DNA of 64,000 nt. Origin: AP-15 sp963772295. Its GTDB lineage: Bacteria > Pseudomonadota > Alphaproteobacteria > ATCC43930 > CGMCC-115725. How positions within the stretch are numbered: position 1 is the stretch's first letter; every line of letters begins with the position of its first letter. Below are positions 51,068-60,163 of this stretch, one piece after another. Both the position numbers and the translations under genes were made by a program. The notes under the pieces were generated by a model. That model saw nothing but the letters and a program-made list of their open reading frames with translations. It was not told the origin of the DNA and did no database searches. Location: positions 62,001 to 126,000 of the forward strand of contig CAVYWO010000017.1 in the NCBI GenBank assembly GCA_963772295.1, read 5' to 3'.

Positions 51068-54000
51068 ATGCCGCTCGCCGATTTTGTCCACCTGCGCGTC
51101 CATACCGCATACTCGCTCTCGGCCGGGTCGATCCGGATCGAGGAGCTGGTCCAGCGATGCGCGGCCGAGCGCATGCCGGCGGTGGCGATCACCGACAGCA
51201 GAAATCTGTTCGGCGCGCTCGAATTCGCCACCCTCTGCGCCGAAGCCGGCATTCAGCCGATCATCGGCTGCGAGGTGGCGCTGCGGCGCCGGGAACCCGG
51301 CGCGGGCGCGCTGGCGGAGCCCGATCGTCTCATGCTTTTGGTGCAGAACGAGATCGGCTACCGCAACCTTTTGGCGCTTGTCAGCCGATCTTTTCTCGAC
51401 ACCAGAGGCACCGCCGAACCGGCGATCGGTCTTGCCGATCTCGCCGCTGCGAACGATGGGCTCATTTGTCTTTCGGGCGGGCCGGAGGGTCCGCTCGGTC
51501 GGCCGCTCGCCGAAGGGCAGAGCGAGGCGGCCGAGGCGACGCTCGCCGCGCTGCGCGCGGCGTTCCCCGGACGGCTCTATATCGAGCTGATGCGCCACGG
51601 CCGCGGCGAGGAGGCCCGCTGCGAGGAGGGGTTGATCGGTCTCGCCTATCGCGACGACTTGCCGCTGGTCGCCACCAACGACGCGTATTTTCTCGATCGC
51701 GATTGCTGGGAAGCGCAGGATGCGCTGCTCTGCATCGCTCAAGGCAAGGCGGTTGCCGACACCGACCGCAAGCAGCTGACCCCGGACCACTACTTCCGGC
51801 CGGCGGCGGAAATGCGCGAGGTTTTCGCGGATCTCCCCGAGGCTTGTGATAATACGCTCGTTATCGCCCGCCGCTGCGCCTTCATCCCGCAACCGCGCCA
51901 GCCGATCCTGCCGGCCTTTCCGACCGAGGACGGGGTCGACGAGGCGACGGCGCTGCGCCGTGCCGCGCACGCCGGCCTCGAAAGCCGCCTCCGGCACCTC
52001 GGGCTCGCCGAGGACCAAGCCCGACCCTATCGCGAACGGCTGGAATTCGAGCTGGCGACGATCATCGAGATGGGGTTTGCCGGCTATTTCCTGATCGTTG
52101 CCGATTTCATCCAATGGGCGAGGGGTGCCGGCATTCCGGTCGGGCCGGGACGCGGTTCGGGGGCTGGCTCGGCGGTCGCCTGGGCCCTGACGATCACCGA
52201 CCTCGATCCGCTGCGGTTTGGCCTCTTGTTCGAGCGGTTTTTGAACCCGGAGCGGGTATCGATGCCGGATTTCGACATCGATTTCTGCCAGGAGAGGCGC
52301 GACGAGGTGATCCGTTATGTGCAGCGCAAATACGGCGCCGAGCGGGTCGCACAGATCATCACCTTCGGCAAATTGCAGGCGCGGGCGGTGCTGCGCGATG
52401 TCGGCCGGGTCTTGGGCATGCCCTATGGCCAGGTCGACCGGCTGTGCAAATTGGTGCCGAACAACCCGGCCCATCCGCTCAGCCTCGAGGCGGCGATCGC
52501 CGCCGAGCCCGCCCTGCAGCAGCTGCGCGCCGGCGACGAGAGCGTGGCCCGGCTGATCGAGATATCACTGAAACTCGAGGGGCTCTACCGTCACGCGTCG
52601 ACCCATGCCGCCGGGGTCGTGATCGGCGACCAGCCGCTCGTCGAGCTGGTACCGCTCTACCGCGACCCGCGGTCCGACATGCCGGTCACCCAGTTCAACA
52701 TGAAATGGGTCGAAGCGGCGGGGCTCGTCAAATTCGATTTTCTCGGATTGAAGACGCTTACCATTCTGGCACGCGCGCGCGACTTGCTGGCCCGGCGCGG
52801 GCTCGACCTCGATCTCGGCGCCCTGCCGCTCGACGACCGCGCCACCTACGATTTGCTGACTCGAGCCGAAACCGTCGGGATCTTCCAGCTGGAAGGGGCC
52901 GGCGTGCGCGACATGCTGAAAAAAATGCGACCCGACCGGTTCGAGGACATCATTGCCCTGGTCGCGCTCTATCGCCCCGGGCCGATGAGCGACATCCCCA
53001 AATATATCGCCGTCAAGAACGGTCTCGAGCCGCCGGATTACCTGCATCCGCGGTTGGAGGGCATCCTCAAGGAAACCTTCGGGGTCATGGTCTATCAGGA
53101 GCAGGTAATGCAGATCGCCCAGGTGCTGTCGGGCTACACGCTCGGCAGCGCCGATCTGTTGCGCCGGGCGATGGGCAAGAAGATCAGGTCGGAGATGGAA
53201 GCGCAGCGCCGCGGCTTCATCGACGGCGCGGTCGCGCGCGGCGTCGCCCCGGCCCAGGCCGAGATGATCTTTGAGAAGGTCGAGAAGTTCGCCGGGTACG
53301 GTTTCAATAAATGCCACTCCGCACCCTATGCGCTCCTCGCCTACCAGACCGCCTGGCTCAAGGCCAATCACCCGGTCGAGTTCCTCGCCGCGTCGATGAC
53401 CCTCGACCTCGGCAACACCGACAAGCTCAACCTCTTCCGGCAGGAGCTGAACCGGCTCGGGATCCGGCTGCTGCCGCCCGACATCAACCGCTCCTCTCCC
53501 GATTTTGCCGTCGAACCGGACCCGAGCACCGGCAGGCCCGCGATCCGTTATGCCCTCGCCGCGATCAAGGGGGTGGGCGCGCAGGCGATGGCCGACCTCG
53601 TCGCCGAGCGCGACCGCCACGGCCCGTTCCGCGATCTCGCCGATTTCGCGCGTCGTCTCGACGCCCGAAGCTGCAATCGCCGGCAATTCGAAAACCTTGC
53701 CAAGGCCGGCGCCTTCGACCCGCTGAACCCGAACCGGGCGCAGACCTTTGCCGCCGCCGAGCTGTTGCTGCGGCACGCGAGCTTTGCCGCCGAGGAGCGC
53801 GAGAGTCGACAGGAAAGCCTGTTCGCCGCGATCGATCCGGCGCAGGCACCGCGGCCCTCGTTGCCGCGCGTGCCCGACTGGCCGCCGGTCGAAAGGCTGC
53901 AGCAGGAATTCTCGGCGATCGGCTTTTATCTGTCGAATCACCCGCTCGACGCCTATCGCCGCGGCCTGGAACGCGCCGGCATCCTCTCGATCGCCGAGCT

Positions 54001-54508
54001 GCCGGCCGCACTGGCGGCAAACGCCGGCAGCCGCGTTCGGCTCGCCGGCATCGTGATCGGACGCAAGGAGCGGACCTCGGCGCGCGGCAACCGGTTCGCC
54101 TTTGTCCAGATGTCGGACCCAAGCGGCGTTTTCGAAGCGACGCTGTTCTCGGAGCTGGTGAGCCAATCGCGCGCCTTGCTCAATTCGGGAGAACCGCTGG
54201 TAATCAGCGTCGACGTGTCGCGCGAGGAAGACAATCTGCGGCTCACCGCACAAAAGCTCGAGCGGCTCGCCGCCGTCGTCGCCGACACCGCCGCCGGGTT
54301 GCGGGTATTCGTCGGCGAGGCGCGGGCGCTGCCGGACCTCAAAACCGTAATCGCGCGCGAAGCGGGTGGCAGAGGTCGCGTGTCGGTCGTGCTCGATCTC
54401 CGGGACGGCGAGGTCGAGATCGCGATCCCCGGAGGTTTTCGCATCAACTCCAAGGTCAGCGCCGCCGTCAAAGCGCTGCCCGGGATCGTCGACGTGCACG
54501 AGATTTGA
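51068..54508 (+). CDS. dnaE: DNA polymerase III alpha subunit
   Basis: This is the replicative polymerase catalytic subunit, 1146 residues, normal for DnaE1. It starts with a PHP domain (FVHLRVHTAYSLSAGSIRIE, then AVAITDSRNLFGA). The palm has the catalytic aspartates in PDFDIDFCQERRDEVIRYV. GRGSGAGSAVAWALTITDLD, ILKETFGVMVYQEQVMQIAQ and KCHSAPYALLAYQTAWLK are typical. A C-terminal OB fold (VRLAGIVIGRKERTSARGNR) ends the protein. Stands as a single gene after lolCD, an order conserved in related bacteria. Confidence 0.97.
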   Translation: MPLADFVHLRVHTAYSLSAGSIRIEELVQRCAAERMPAVAITDSRNLFGALEFATLCAEAGIQPIIGCEVALRRREPGAGALAEPDRLMLLVQNEIGYRNLLALVSRSFLDTRGTAEPAIGLADLAAANDGLICLSGGPEGPLGRPLAEGQSEAAEATLAALRAAFPGRLYIELMRHGRGEEARCEEGLIGLAYRDDLPLVATNDAYFLDRDCWEAQDALLCIAQGKAVADTDRKQLTPDHYFRPAAEMREVFADLPEACDNTLVIARRCAFIPQPRQPILPAFPTEDGVDEATALRRAAHAGLESRLRHLGLAEDQARPYRERLEFELATIIEMGFAGYFLIVADFIQWARGAGIPVGPGRGSGAGSAVAWALTITDLDPLRFGLLFERFLNPERVSMPDFDIDFCQERRDEVIRYVQRKYGAERVAQIITFGKLQARAVLRDVGRVLGMPYGQVDRLCKLVPNNPAHPLSLEAAIAAEPALQQLRAGDESVARLIEISLKLEGLYRHASTHAAGVVIGDQPLVELVPLYRDPRSDMPVTQFNMKWVEAAGLVKFDFLGLKTLTILARARDLLARRGLDLDLGALPLDDRATYDLLTRAETVGIFQLEGAGVRDMLKKMRPDRFEDIIALVALYRPGPMSDIPKYIAVKNGLEPPDYLHPRLEGILKETFGVMVYQEQVMQIAQVLSGYTLGSADLLRRAMGKKIRSEMEAQRRGFIDGAVARGVAPAQAEMIFEKVEKFAGYGFNKCHSAPYALLAYQTAWLKANHPVEFLAASMTLDLGNTDKLNLFRQELNRLGIRLLPPDINRSSPDFAVEPDPSTGRPAIRYALAAIKGVGAQAMADLVAERDRHGPFRDLADFARRLDARSCNRRQFENLAKAGAFDPLNPNRAQTFAAAELLLRHASFAAEERESRQESLFAAIDPAQAPRPSLPRVPDWPPVERLQQEFSAIGFYLSNHPLDAYRRGLERAGILSIAELPAALAANAGSRVRLAGIVIGRKERTSARGNRFAFVQMSDPSGVFEATLFSELVSQSRALLNSGEPLVISVDVSREEDNLRLTAQKLERLAAVVADTAAGLRVFVGEARALPDLKTVIAREAGGRGRVSVVLDLRDGEVEIAIPGGFRINSKVSAAVKALPGIVDVHEI

Positions 54509-55388
54509 GCTTAAAGTCTCCTGGCGAAAGCATTCGAATAGGCCGCCGCAGATCGGGCGCGGCGGCTACCCTCGGGCGCAAGAGAACGGTGCCGAGCGGC
54601 CGATCTTGGCCGCGCTGGGGGATGCCAGGACGCTGCTGCAGCGGCAATGTGCTGATTACCAGCGCAAATTGGCTCGATCACCTCCAGGAGATTGCCGCCC
54701 AGCACTTGTTCGCCCGCGCAATCAAAATAGATAAAGAGCTGTAGTCCGCGAGTGGCTCGATATGAAACTTTGGGAAAGTATCCATTGGATCGACGACAGG
54801 GCCTTTCGACGGACAGCCATCATCGACAAGTTGTGCGGATTGCAGCCGCGGATCAACTCCCACATCTTGAAGATCACAGTCTACCCGGACGCCAAGAAGC
54901 GCCGCACTGGAAGCACGAGCTTGGCGCCTGGGGGAATGATTTGACCCGAATGCTTCTGAGAACCACGATGGGTAAGCACGATTACCAGCGTCCGATCGCG
55001 AAGCAGCCCGCTCCGATCATGGCCGAGCTGACGGCGTTCGTGCGAACCTTTTGTCAGCAAATTGGAACGGGTGAGCTTGTGCACCCGATCGTGGACAGCT
55101 GGAACCCCGAACCGGTCACGACGCGGCAGCCGCAAGCGGCGGAGGCATAGTACCCCGCCGAACCCGCGTTTTGGTAGGCGTCGCCGGACCCAACCGAAAC
55201 CGGCGGATCGCAGGGCAGGGGCGCGCCGGCCTTGTCAAGAAGGCGCCGCGACCGTAAGTAACCGGGGTTCGTAACCCTCACGCAGGGCCGCGGTTCTCCG
55301 GCATGGAGGGCCGCTCCGGTGTCGGTCGCTCCTCAGCAAGTGGGCGCCGATTTCTCCTGCGGCGGCCCAACCGGAGAAGGAGTTCTCG
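54509..55388. other. Mostly gene-free stretch with one possible gene remnant
   Basis: 880 bp between dnaE and rpsB. Apart from the remnant at 54762-55150 no gene is supported. The last 200 bp should contain the rpsB promoter and leader; no T-run terminator or known ribosomal leader structure was identified by eye. Confidence 0.4.
54762..55150 (+). pseudogene. Possible frameshifted small gene of unknown family
   Basis: The first frame reads MKLWESIHWIDDRAFRRTAI and INSHILKITVYPDAKKR. From about 54900 the neighbouring frame reads HWKHELGAWGNDLTRMLLRT then KHDYQRPIAKQPAPIMAELT and CQQIGTGELVHPIVDSW. Joined, they give about 128 residues that look like one coherent helical protein. I do not recognise the family with confidence (a DUF29-like character was considered). 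It could be a decayed gene or a coincidence. Confidence 0.35.
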
Positions 55389-56198
55389 ATGCCGATACCT
55401 AGCTTTACGATGCGCCAATTGCTGGAAGCCGGGATCCACTTTGGCCACCACACGCGCCGGTGGAACCCGAAGATGGCGCCGTACATTTACGGCGAGCGCA
55501 ACGGCGTTCACATCATCGACCTCGAGCAGACAATGGGGTTGCTTCACCAGGGCCTGCAGGCGGTCCGCGACGTGGTGGCCGGCGGCGGTCGGGTGCTGCT
55601 CGTCGGCACCAAGCGGCAGGCGCAAGAGCCGGTTGCCGAGGCCGCCAAGCGGTGCGGCCAATATTACGTCAATCACCGCTGGCTCGGCGGCATGCTGACC
55701 AATTTCAAGACGATTTCGCACTCGATCCGGCGCCTGCGCGAGATCGAGGAGCGGATCGCCCAGGAACAGAGCGGGCTCACCAAGCGCGAACTGCTGGAGC
55801 TGACCCGGCACCGCGACAAGCTCGAGCGCGCGCTGGGCGGGATCAAGGAGATGGGCGGCCTGCCCGACGTCCTGTTTGTCATCGATACCAACAAGGAAGC
55901 GATCGCGGTCGCGGAAGCGAACACGCTGCGCATCCCGGTCGTGGCAATTCTCGATTCGAACTCTTCACCGGACGGGATCGCCTATCCGATCCCCGGCAAC
56001 GACGATGCGATGCGCGCGATCCACCTCTATTGCGACATGGTGTCGAGCGCGGTCCTCGACGGCTTGCAGGCAGAGCTTGCCGCCTCGGGGGTGGATATCG
56101 GGGCGCATGCCGAAATCCCCGGCGAAACCCCGCCGGGCGAAGCGGCGAGCGACGGCGCGGCGGAGGGCGACTTGGTGGCGCTGCCGGTCGCGGGGTGA
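55389..56198 (+). CDS. rpsB: 30S ribosomal protein S2
   Basis: This 269-residue S2 protein starts MPIPSFTMRQLLEAGIHFGH, then HTRRWNPKMAPYIYGERNGV, LVGTKRQAQEPVAEAAKRCG and VLFVIDTNKEAIAVAEANTL. Its C-terminal extension is Glu/Gly/Ala-rich and somewhat long, as in many Alphaproteobacteria. AAGGAG precedes the ATG. It heads the conserved block with tsf, pyrH and frr. Confidence 0.97.
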   Translation: MPIPSFTMRQLLEAGIHFGHHTRRWNPKMAPYIYGERNGVHIIDLEQTMGLLHQGLQAVRDVVAGGGRVLLVGTKRQAQEPVAEAAKRCGQYYVNHRWLGGMLTNFKTISHSIRRLREIEERIAQEQSGLTKRELLELTRHRDKLERALGGIKEMGGLPDVLFVIDTNKEAIAVAEANTLRIPVVAILDSNSSPDGIAYPIPGNDDAMRAIHLYCDMVSSAVLDGLQAELAASGVDIGAHAEIPGETPPGEAASDGAAEGDLVALPVAG

Positions 56199-56246
56199 CC
56201 GGCCGGCGCCGAACGCCGGCCGAGACGAAAGCGAAAGGGTGTGACG

Positions 56247-57173
56247 ATGGCCGAGGTAACGGCGGCGCTGGTCAAGGAACTGCGCGAGAGGACCGGCGCC
56301 GGAATGATGGATTGCAAGCGGGCGCTGGACGACACCGCCGGCGATATCGAGGCAGCGGTCGATTGGCTGCGCAAGAAGGGATTGGCGGCGGCGGCGAAAA
56401 AGGCCGGTCGGAGCGCCGCCGAAGGGCTGGTGGGGGTGGCCACGAGAGGCCGTGCCGGGGCCGTCGTCGAGGTCAATTCCGAAACAGATTTCGTTGCGCG
56501 AAACAAAGAGTTCCAGAAATTTGTGCAGGTCGTGAGCGAGCTTGCGGTCGACGGCGACGGCGGTGTCGAATCACTCGCTCGAACACCCTTTCCGGGTTCG
56601 CAACGGACGGTTGCCGAGGAGCTCACGCGGCTGCTCGCGACGATCGGCGAGAACCTGGTGCTGCGTCGGCTGCAGCGGCTGGCGGTGGCGGAGGGAGCGG
56701 TATCCTCTTATGTCCACAACGCCCTCGGCGTCGGCATCGGCAAGATCGGCGTGCTCGTTGCGCTCGGGTCGAATGGCGATGCGGATCGGCTGAGCGGGCT
56801 CGGCAAGCAATTGGCAATGCATGTGGCGGCGGCGAACCCGCTCTATCTCGACATCGCCTCGGTGCCGGCCGCGGCGCTGGACCGCGAACGCGACGTGCTG
56901 CGCGAGCAGGCGCGCGCCTCCGGCAAGCCCGAAGCCATCATTGAGCGCATGGTCGAGGGCCGGCTGCGCAAATTCTATGAGGAGGTCGTGCTGCTCGAGC
57001 AGATCTTCGTCGTCGACGGCGAGAGAAAAATCGCCAAGGTGGTGGACCACGCCGCGAGGTCGATCGGCGCGCCGATCCGGGTGACCGGTTTTGCCCGCTT
57101 CGCCCTCGGCGAGGGCATCGAGCGCCGGCCAACGGATTTCGCGGCGGAGGTGGCCGCCCAGCTCAAGAACTGA
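56247..57173 (+). CDS. tsf: Elongation factor Ts
   Basis: This 308-residue protein starts MAEVTAALVKELRERTGAGM then MDCKRALDDTAGDIEAAVDW (UBA-like N domain). The conserved EVNSETDFVARNKEFQKFV binds EF-Tu, and HVAAANPLYLDIASVPAAAL lies in the core. It recycles EF-Tu-GDP. ATG 56247 is preferred to GTG 56241, based on the GAAAGGGTG spacing and family start. Confidence 0.97.
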   Translation: MAEVTAALVKELRERTGAGMMDCKRALDDTAGDIEAAVDWLRKKGLAAAAKKAGRSAAEGLVGVATRGRAGAVVEVNSETDFVARNKEFQKFVQVVSELAVDGDGGVESLARTPFPGSQRTVAEELTRLLATIGENLVLRRLQRLAVAEGAVSSYVHNALGVGIGKIGVLVALGSNGDADRLSGLGKQLAMHVAAANPLYLDIASVPAAALDRERDVLREQARASGKPEAIIERMVEGRLRKFYEEVVLLEQIFVVDGERKIAKVVDHAARSIGAPIRVTGFARFALGEGIERRPTDFAAEVAAQLKN

Positions 57174-57267
57174 CGGCCTGTCGCGGCGGAAGGCTGCGGG
57201 CGCGGCGGCGATTTGGTGTATGCTTCGAGAGCCGGCGCGACGGGCAGTGCGGGTGAGCGCAGACTTT

Positions 57268-58572
57268 ATGGCAGCCGATCTGAGGTATCGCCGAGTTCTG
57301 CTCAAGATCTCCGGCGAAGCGCTGATGGGAGGGCGCGAATACGGCTTCGATCCGGCGATGATCGCGCGCATTGCCGACGAGATTCAGGCGGTGCACGAAC
57401 TTGGCGTTGAATTGTGCGTGGTGATCGGCGGCGGCAACATCTTCCGCGGCGTCTCTGCCGCCGCGGTCGGCATTTGCCGCGGCTCGGCCGACTACATGGG
57501 GATGCTGGCAACGGTCATCAATTCATTGGCGGTGCAGAGCGAGCTCGAGCGTCGCGCGATCTCGACCCGGGTCCAATCGGCGATTTCGATGCAGGCGGTC
57601 TGCGAGCCCTATATCCGCCGCCGCGCCCTGCGCCACCTGGAAAAGGGGCGGGTCGTCATCTTTGCCGCCGGCACCGGCAATCCCTTCTTCACGACCGATA
57701 CGGCGGCGGCGTTGCGCGCGTCCGAAATGGGGTGCGACGCACTTCTCAAGGCGACCAAGGTGGACGGCGTCTACGATGCCGACCCGAGCCGCGTCACCGG
57801 GGCGAAGCGTTTCGAGCGGCTTGGCTATCTCGAAATCCTGTCGCGCGACCTGCGGGTGATGGACGCAGCGGCGATCTCGCTCGCGCGCGAGAACCGTATC
57901 CCGATCCTGGTGTTCTCGATTTTCGAGGCGGGTGGTTTCGCAAACGTCGTCCGCGGCCGCGGACGATATACGATCATCGACGAGGACGGTTTGGGCGCGA
58001 CGGAGGAAGGCATGCCTGACGACCAGCTGCTCAAGGATTTGCAGCGCCGCATGGACGGGGCGTTGGAGGTGCTGCGCAAGGAGTTCGGCGGGCTTCGGAC
58101 CGGGCGCGCATCGGCGAGCCTGCTTGAGCCGATTGCGGTTTCGGCTTACGGCGGCAACACCCCGCTGCGCCAACTGGCCAATGTCAGCGTGCCCGAGCCG
58201 CGGATGATCACGGTGCAGGTGTGGGATCGCTCGCTGGTCAAGGCCGTCGACAAGGCGATCCGCGAATCGGGGCTCGGCCTCAACCCGCAGACCGAAGGTC
58301 AACTGATCCGCGTTCCGATCCCCGATCTCAACGAAGAGCGGCGGCGCGAGTTGACCCGGGTCACGGCAAAATATGCCGAGCAGGCCCGGGTTTCGGTGCG
58401 CAACGTTCGCCGCGACGGCATCGATGCGCTGCGGCGGCAGGAAAAAGACAACGAGATTTCGCAGGACGAGCAGCGCAAGCTGCAGCAGGAGATCCAGCAT
58501 CTGACCGACGACGCGATCCGGCGGATCGACGAGGCACTGGCGCAAAAGGATCGCGAGATCCTGCAAGTGTGA
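57268..58572 (+). CDS. pyrH: UMP kinase fused in frame to ribosome recycling factor (PyrH-Frr)
   Basis: One open frame of 434 codons covers a complete UMP kinase and a complete ribosome recycling factor. PyrH (about residues 1-240) has LLKISGEALMGGREYGFDP, VVIGGGNIFRGVSAAA, SADYMGMLATVINSLAVQSE and FFTTDTAAALRASEMGCDAL. After the normal PyrH end (RGRGRYTIIDE) there is no stop; the linker DGLGATEEG leads directly into MPDDQLLKDLQRRMDGALEV of Frr. An aggregate product would combine UMP phosphorylation with post-termination ribosome splitting. The linker codons TEEG are also a GGAGGAAGG ribosome site for a separate Frr start at 58012. Starts GTG 57253 or 57247 are alternatives to ATG 57268. Confidence 0.88.
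   Translation: MAADLRYRRVLLKISGEALMGGREYGFDPAMIARIADEIQAVHELGVELCVVIGGGNIFRGVSAAAVGICRGSADYMGMLATVINSLAVQSELERRAISTRVQSAISMQAVCEPYIRRRALRHLEKGRVVIFAAGTGNPFFTTDTAAALRASEMGCDALLKATKVDGVYDADPSRVTGAKRFERLGYLEILSRDLRVMDAAAISLARENRIPILVFSIFEAGGFANVVRGRGRYTIIDEDGLGATEEGMPDDQLLKDLQRRMDGALEVLRKEFGGLRTGRASASLLEPIAVSAYGGNTPLRQLANVSVPEPRMITVQVWDRSLVKAVDKAIRESGLGLNPQTEGQLIRVPIPDLNEERRRELTRVTAKYAEQARVSVRNVRRDGIDALRRQEKDNEISQDEQRKLQQEIQHLTDDAIRRIDEALAQKDREILQV
58002..58010 (+). promoter_or_regulatory. Internal ribosome binding site for frr within the pyrH frame
   Basis: GGAGGAAGG ends one base before ATG 58012, close to the ideal anti-Shine-Dalgarno pairing. It lies inside codons still read as part of the PyrH frame, so it can drive independent Frr synthesis even if a fusion is made. 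Confidence 0.8.
58012..58572 (+). CDS. frr: Ribosome recycling factor (internal start of the fusion frame)
   Basis: 186 residues, the normal RRF length, with the three-helix bundle marks LLKDLQRRMDGALEVLRKEF, GGLRTGRASASLLEPIAVSA, YGGNTPLRQLANVSVPEPRM and LTRVTAKYAEQARVSVRNVR. It splits post-termination ribosomes with EF-G. It is listed separately because its strong ribosome site suggests that free Frr is made, whether or not PyrH terminates. Its TGA overlaps the uppS ATG by one base. Confidence 0.95.
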   Translation: MPDDQLLKDLQRRMDGALEVLRKEFGGLRTGRASASLLEPIAVSAYGGNTPLRQLANVSVPEPRMITVQVWDRSLVKAVDKAIRESGLGLNPQTEGQLIRVPIPDLNEERRRELTRVTAKYAEQARVSVRNVRRDGIDALRRQEKDNEISQDEQRKLQQEIQHLTDDAIRRIDEALAQKDREILQV

Positions 58573-59297
58573 TGGCCATCACCCCCCGCGCGCTGCCGCG
58601 GCACATCGCCATCATCATGGATGGCAACGGCCGCTGGGCGCAGGCGCGCGGCTTGCCCCGGGCAGCCGGTCACCGGCGCGGCGCCGACGCGGTTCGCCGC
58701 ACCGTCGCCGCGGCCGGCGAGCGCGGCATTCCCTACCTGACGTTGTTCGGCTTTTCCTCCGAGAATTGGAAGCGACCTTCGGCGGAAATCGATGATCTGA
58801 TGGGGCTGCTGCGGCACTACCTGCGGCGCGAGATCGGCGAATTTCACCGCGATGGGGCGCGCCTCAAGGTGATCGGCCAGCTCGGCGATCTGGCGCCGGA
58901 TATCGTCGGGCTCATCGACCACGCCGTAGCGCTGACGCGCGACAATCGGGCGATCACCTTGACGGTCGCCCTTTCCTATGGCGGGCGCGCCGAAATCGTT
59001 GCCGCGGTGCGCCGCATCGCCCGGCAGGTGGCAAGCGGCACGCTCGCCGCCGAGGCCATCGACGAGGCGTGTTTTGCCCGGCATCTGTTCACCGCCGACC
59101 TGCCCGACCCGGATCTGTTGATCCGCACCAGCGGCGAGCAGCGAATCAGCAATTTTCTGCTGTGGCAATGCGCCTATGCCGAGCTCGTGTTCACCAAGAC
59201 GCTGTGGCCCGATTTTGCCGAGAGCGATCTCGATCAGGCGATCGATGAATATTGCCGGCGCGAGCGGCGTTACGGGGCGACAATTGGCGCGCGCTAG
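58572..59297 (+). CDS. uppS: Undecaprenyl diphosphate synthase
   Basis: This 241-residue cis-prenyltransferase has HIAIIMDGNGRWAQARGLPR with the catalytic Asp, GHRRGADAVRRTV, LTLFGFSSENWKRPSAEIDD and DPDLLIRTSGEQRISNFLLW. It makes the C55 lipid carrier precursor for peptidoglycan and other envelope polymers. TGATG overlap with frr and a 14-base overlap with cdsA show tight coupling. Confidence 0.96.
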   Translation: MAITPRALPRHIAIIMDGNGRWAQARGLPRAAGHRRGADAVRRTVAAAGERGIPYLTLFGFSSENWKRPSAEIDDLMGLLRHYLRREIGEFHRDGARLKVIGQLGDLAPDIVGLIDHAVALTRDNRAITLTVALSYGGRAEIVAAVRRIARQVASGTLAAEAIDEACFARHLFTADLPDPDLLIRTSGEQRISNFLLWQCAYAELVFTKTLWPDFAESDLDQAIDEYCRRERRYGATIGAR

Positions 59298-60114
59298 ACC
59301 GGGTCAGCTGCGCCAGCGCGTGGTTTCGGCTCTGGCGTTGCTGCCGATCCCGATTGCTGCGGTGTGGTTCGGTTGGCCCTGGCTGCAATTGGTGACGGCC
59401 GCCGCCGCGGCGGTGATGGCGTGGGAATGGGGCCGCCTGTGCCATCCTGCCGGATCCGGCACCGCCGCGGCCGTCGTCAGGATCGTCCTCGTTGGCGTGG
59501 TGGTTGCGCCGGTTGCGACCGCGGCGCTCGCCAATGCCGGGCTCGCGGTCGCGATCTGCCTCCTCGGTGCCGGCGTGGTTTACGGGATGGCTTGCGCGGC
59601 CGCCGACCTCGAGCCCCTTTGGGCCGCTCTCGGCACGCTTTGGGTGGCCCTTCCCTGCGTCGCCTTTATCTGGCTCGCGGGCGAGAAAGTGGGCGGGCGC
59701 GCCACCCTCTTATGGCTGCTCGCGGCGGTGTGGGCGACAGATATCGGTGCCTACGCCTTCGGTTATATGGTCGGCGGTCCCCGTCTGGCGCCGCGTTGGA
59801 GCCCGCGCAAGACCTGGTCCGGTCTCGCCGGCGGGATGTTGTGCGCGGCGCTGACGGGGACGGTCACCGCCCGCATCCTCGGGGTCTCGAGCGCCTTGGG
59901 GTTGACCCTCTTGAGTGCGGGTCTTGCGGTCGTCGAGCAATTCGGCGATCTTGCCGAGTCGATGGCCAAGCGGCGGTTTGGCGTTAAGGATACGGGTGGC
60001 CTTATTCCCGGGCATGGCGGCCTTCTCGACCGTCTCGACGGCCTCCTCGCCGTGCTGCCGGCGGTCGCGCTGTTGACCTGGATCGGCGGCCACAATCCCT
60101 TGACATGGCGATGA
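59284..60114 (+). CDS. cdsA: Phosphatidate cytidylyltransferase
   Basis: This 276-residue membrane protein has about eight hydrophobic helices. The CDP-alcohol signature SMAKRRFGVKDTGGLIPGHG then GLLDRLDG near the C terminus is complete. It makes CDP-diacylglycerol for phospholipid synthesis. No ATG fits; TTG at 59284 (LARARPGQLRQRVVSALALL) within the uppS end is the best start. Confidence 0.94.
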   Translation: MARARPGQLRQRVVSALALLPIPIAAVWFGWPWLQLVTAAAAAVMAWEWGRLCHPAGSGTAAAVVRIVLVGVVVAPVATAALANAGLAVAICLLGAGVVYGMACAAADLEPLWAALGTLWVALPCVAFIWLAGEKVGGRATLLWLLAAVWATDIGAYAFGYMVGGPRLAPRWSPRKTWSGLAGGMLCAALTGTVTARILGVSSALGLTLLSAGLAVVEQFGDLAESMAKRRFGVKDTGGLIPGHGGLLDRLDGLLAVLPAVALLTWIGGHNPLTWR

Positions 60115-60163
60115 TCCCCCCGAAGGCCCGCGGTGCGGCGGCGCCGGCAACCGGAGCGAGCAG

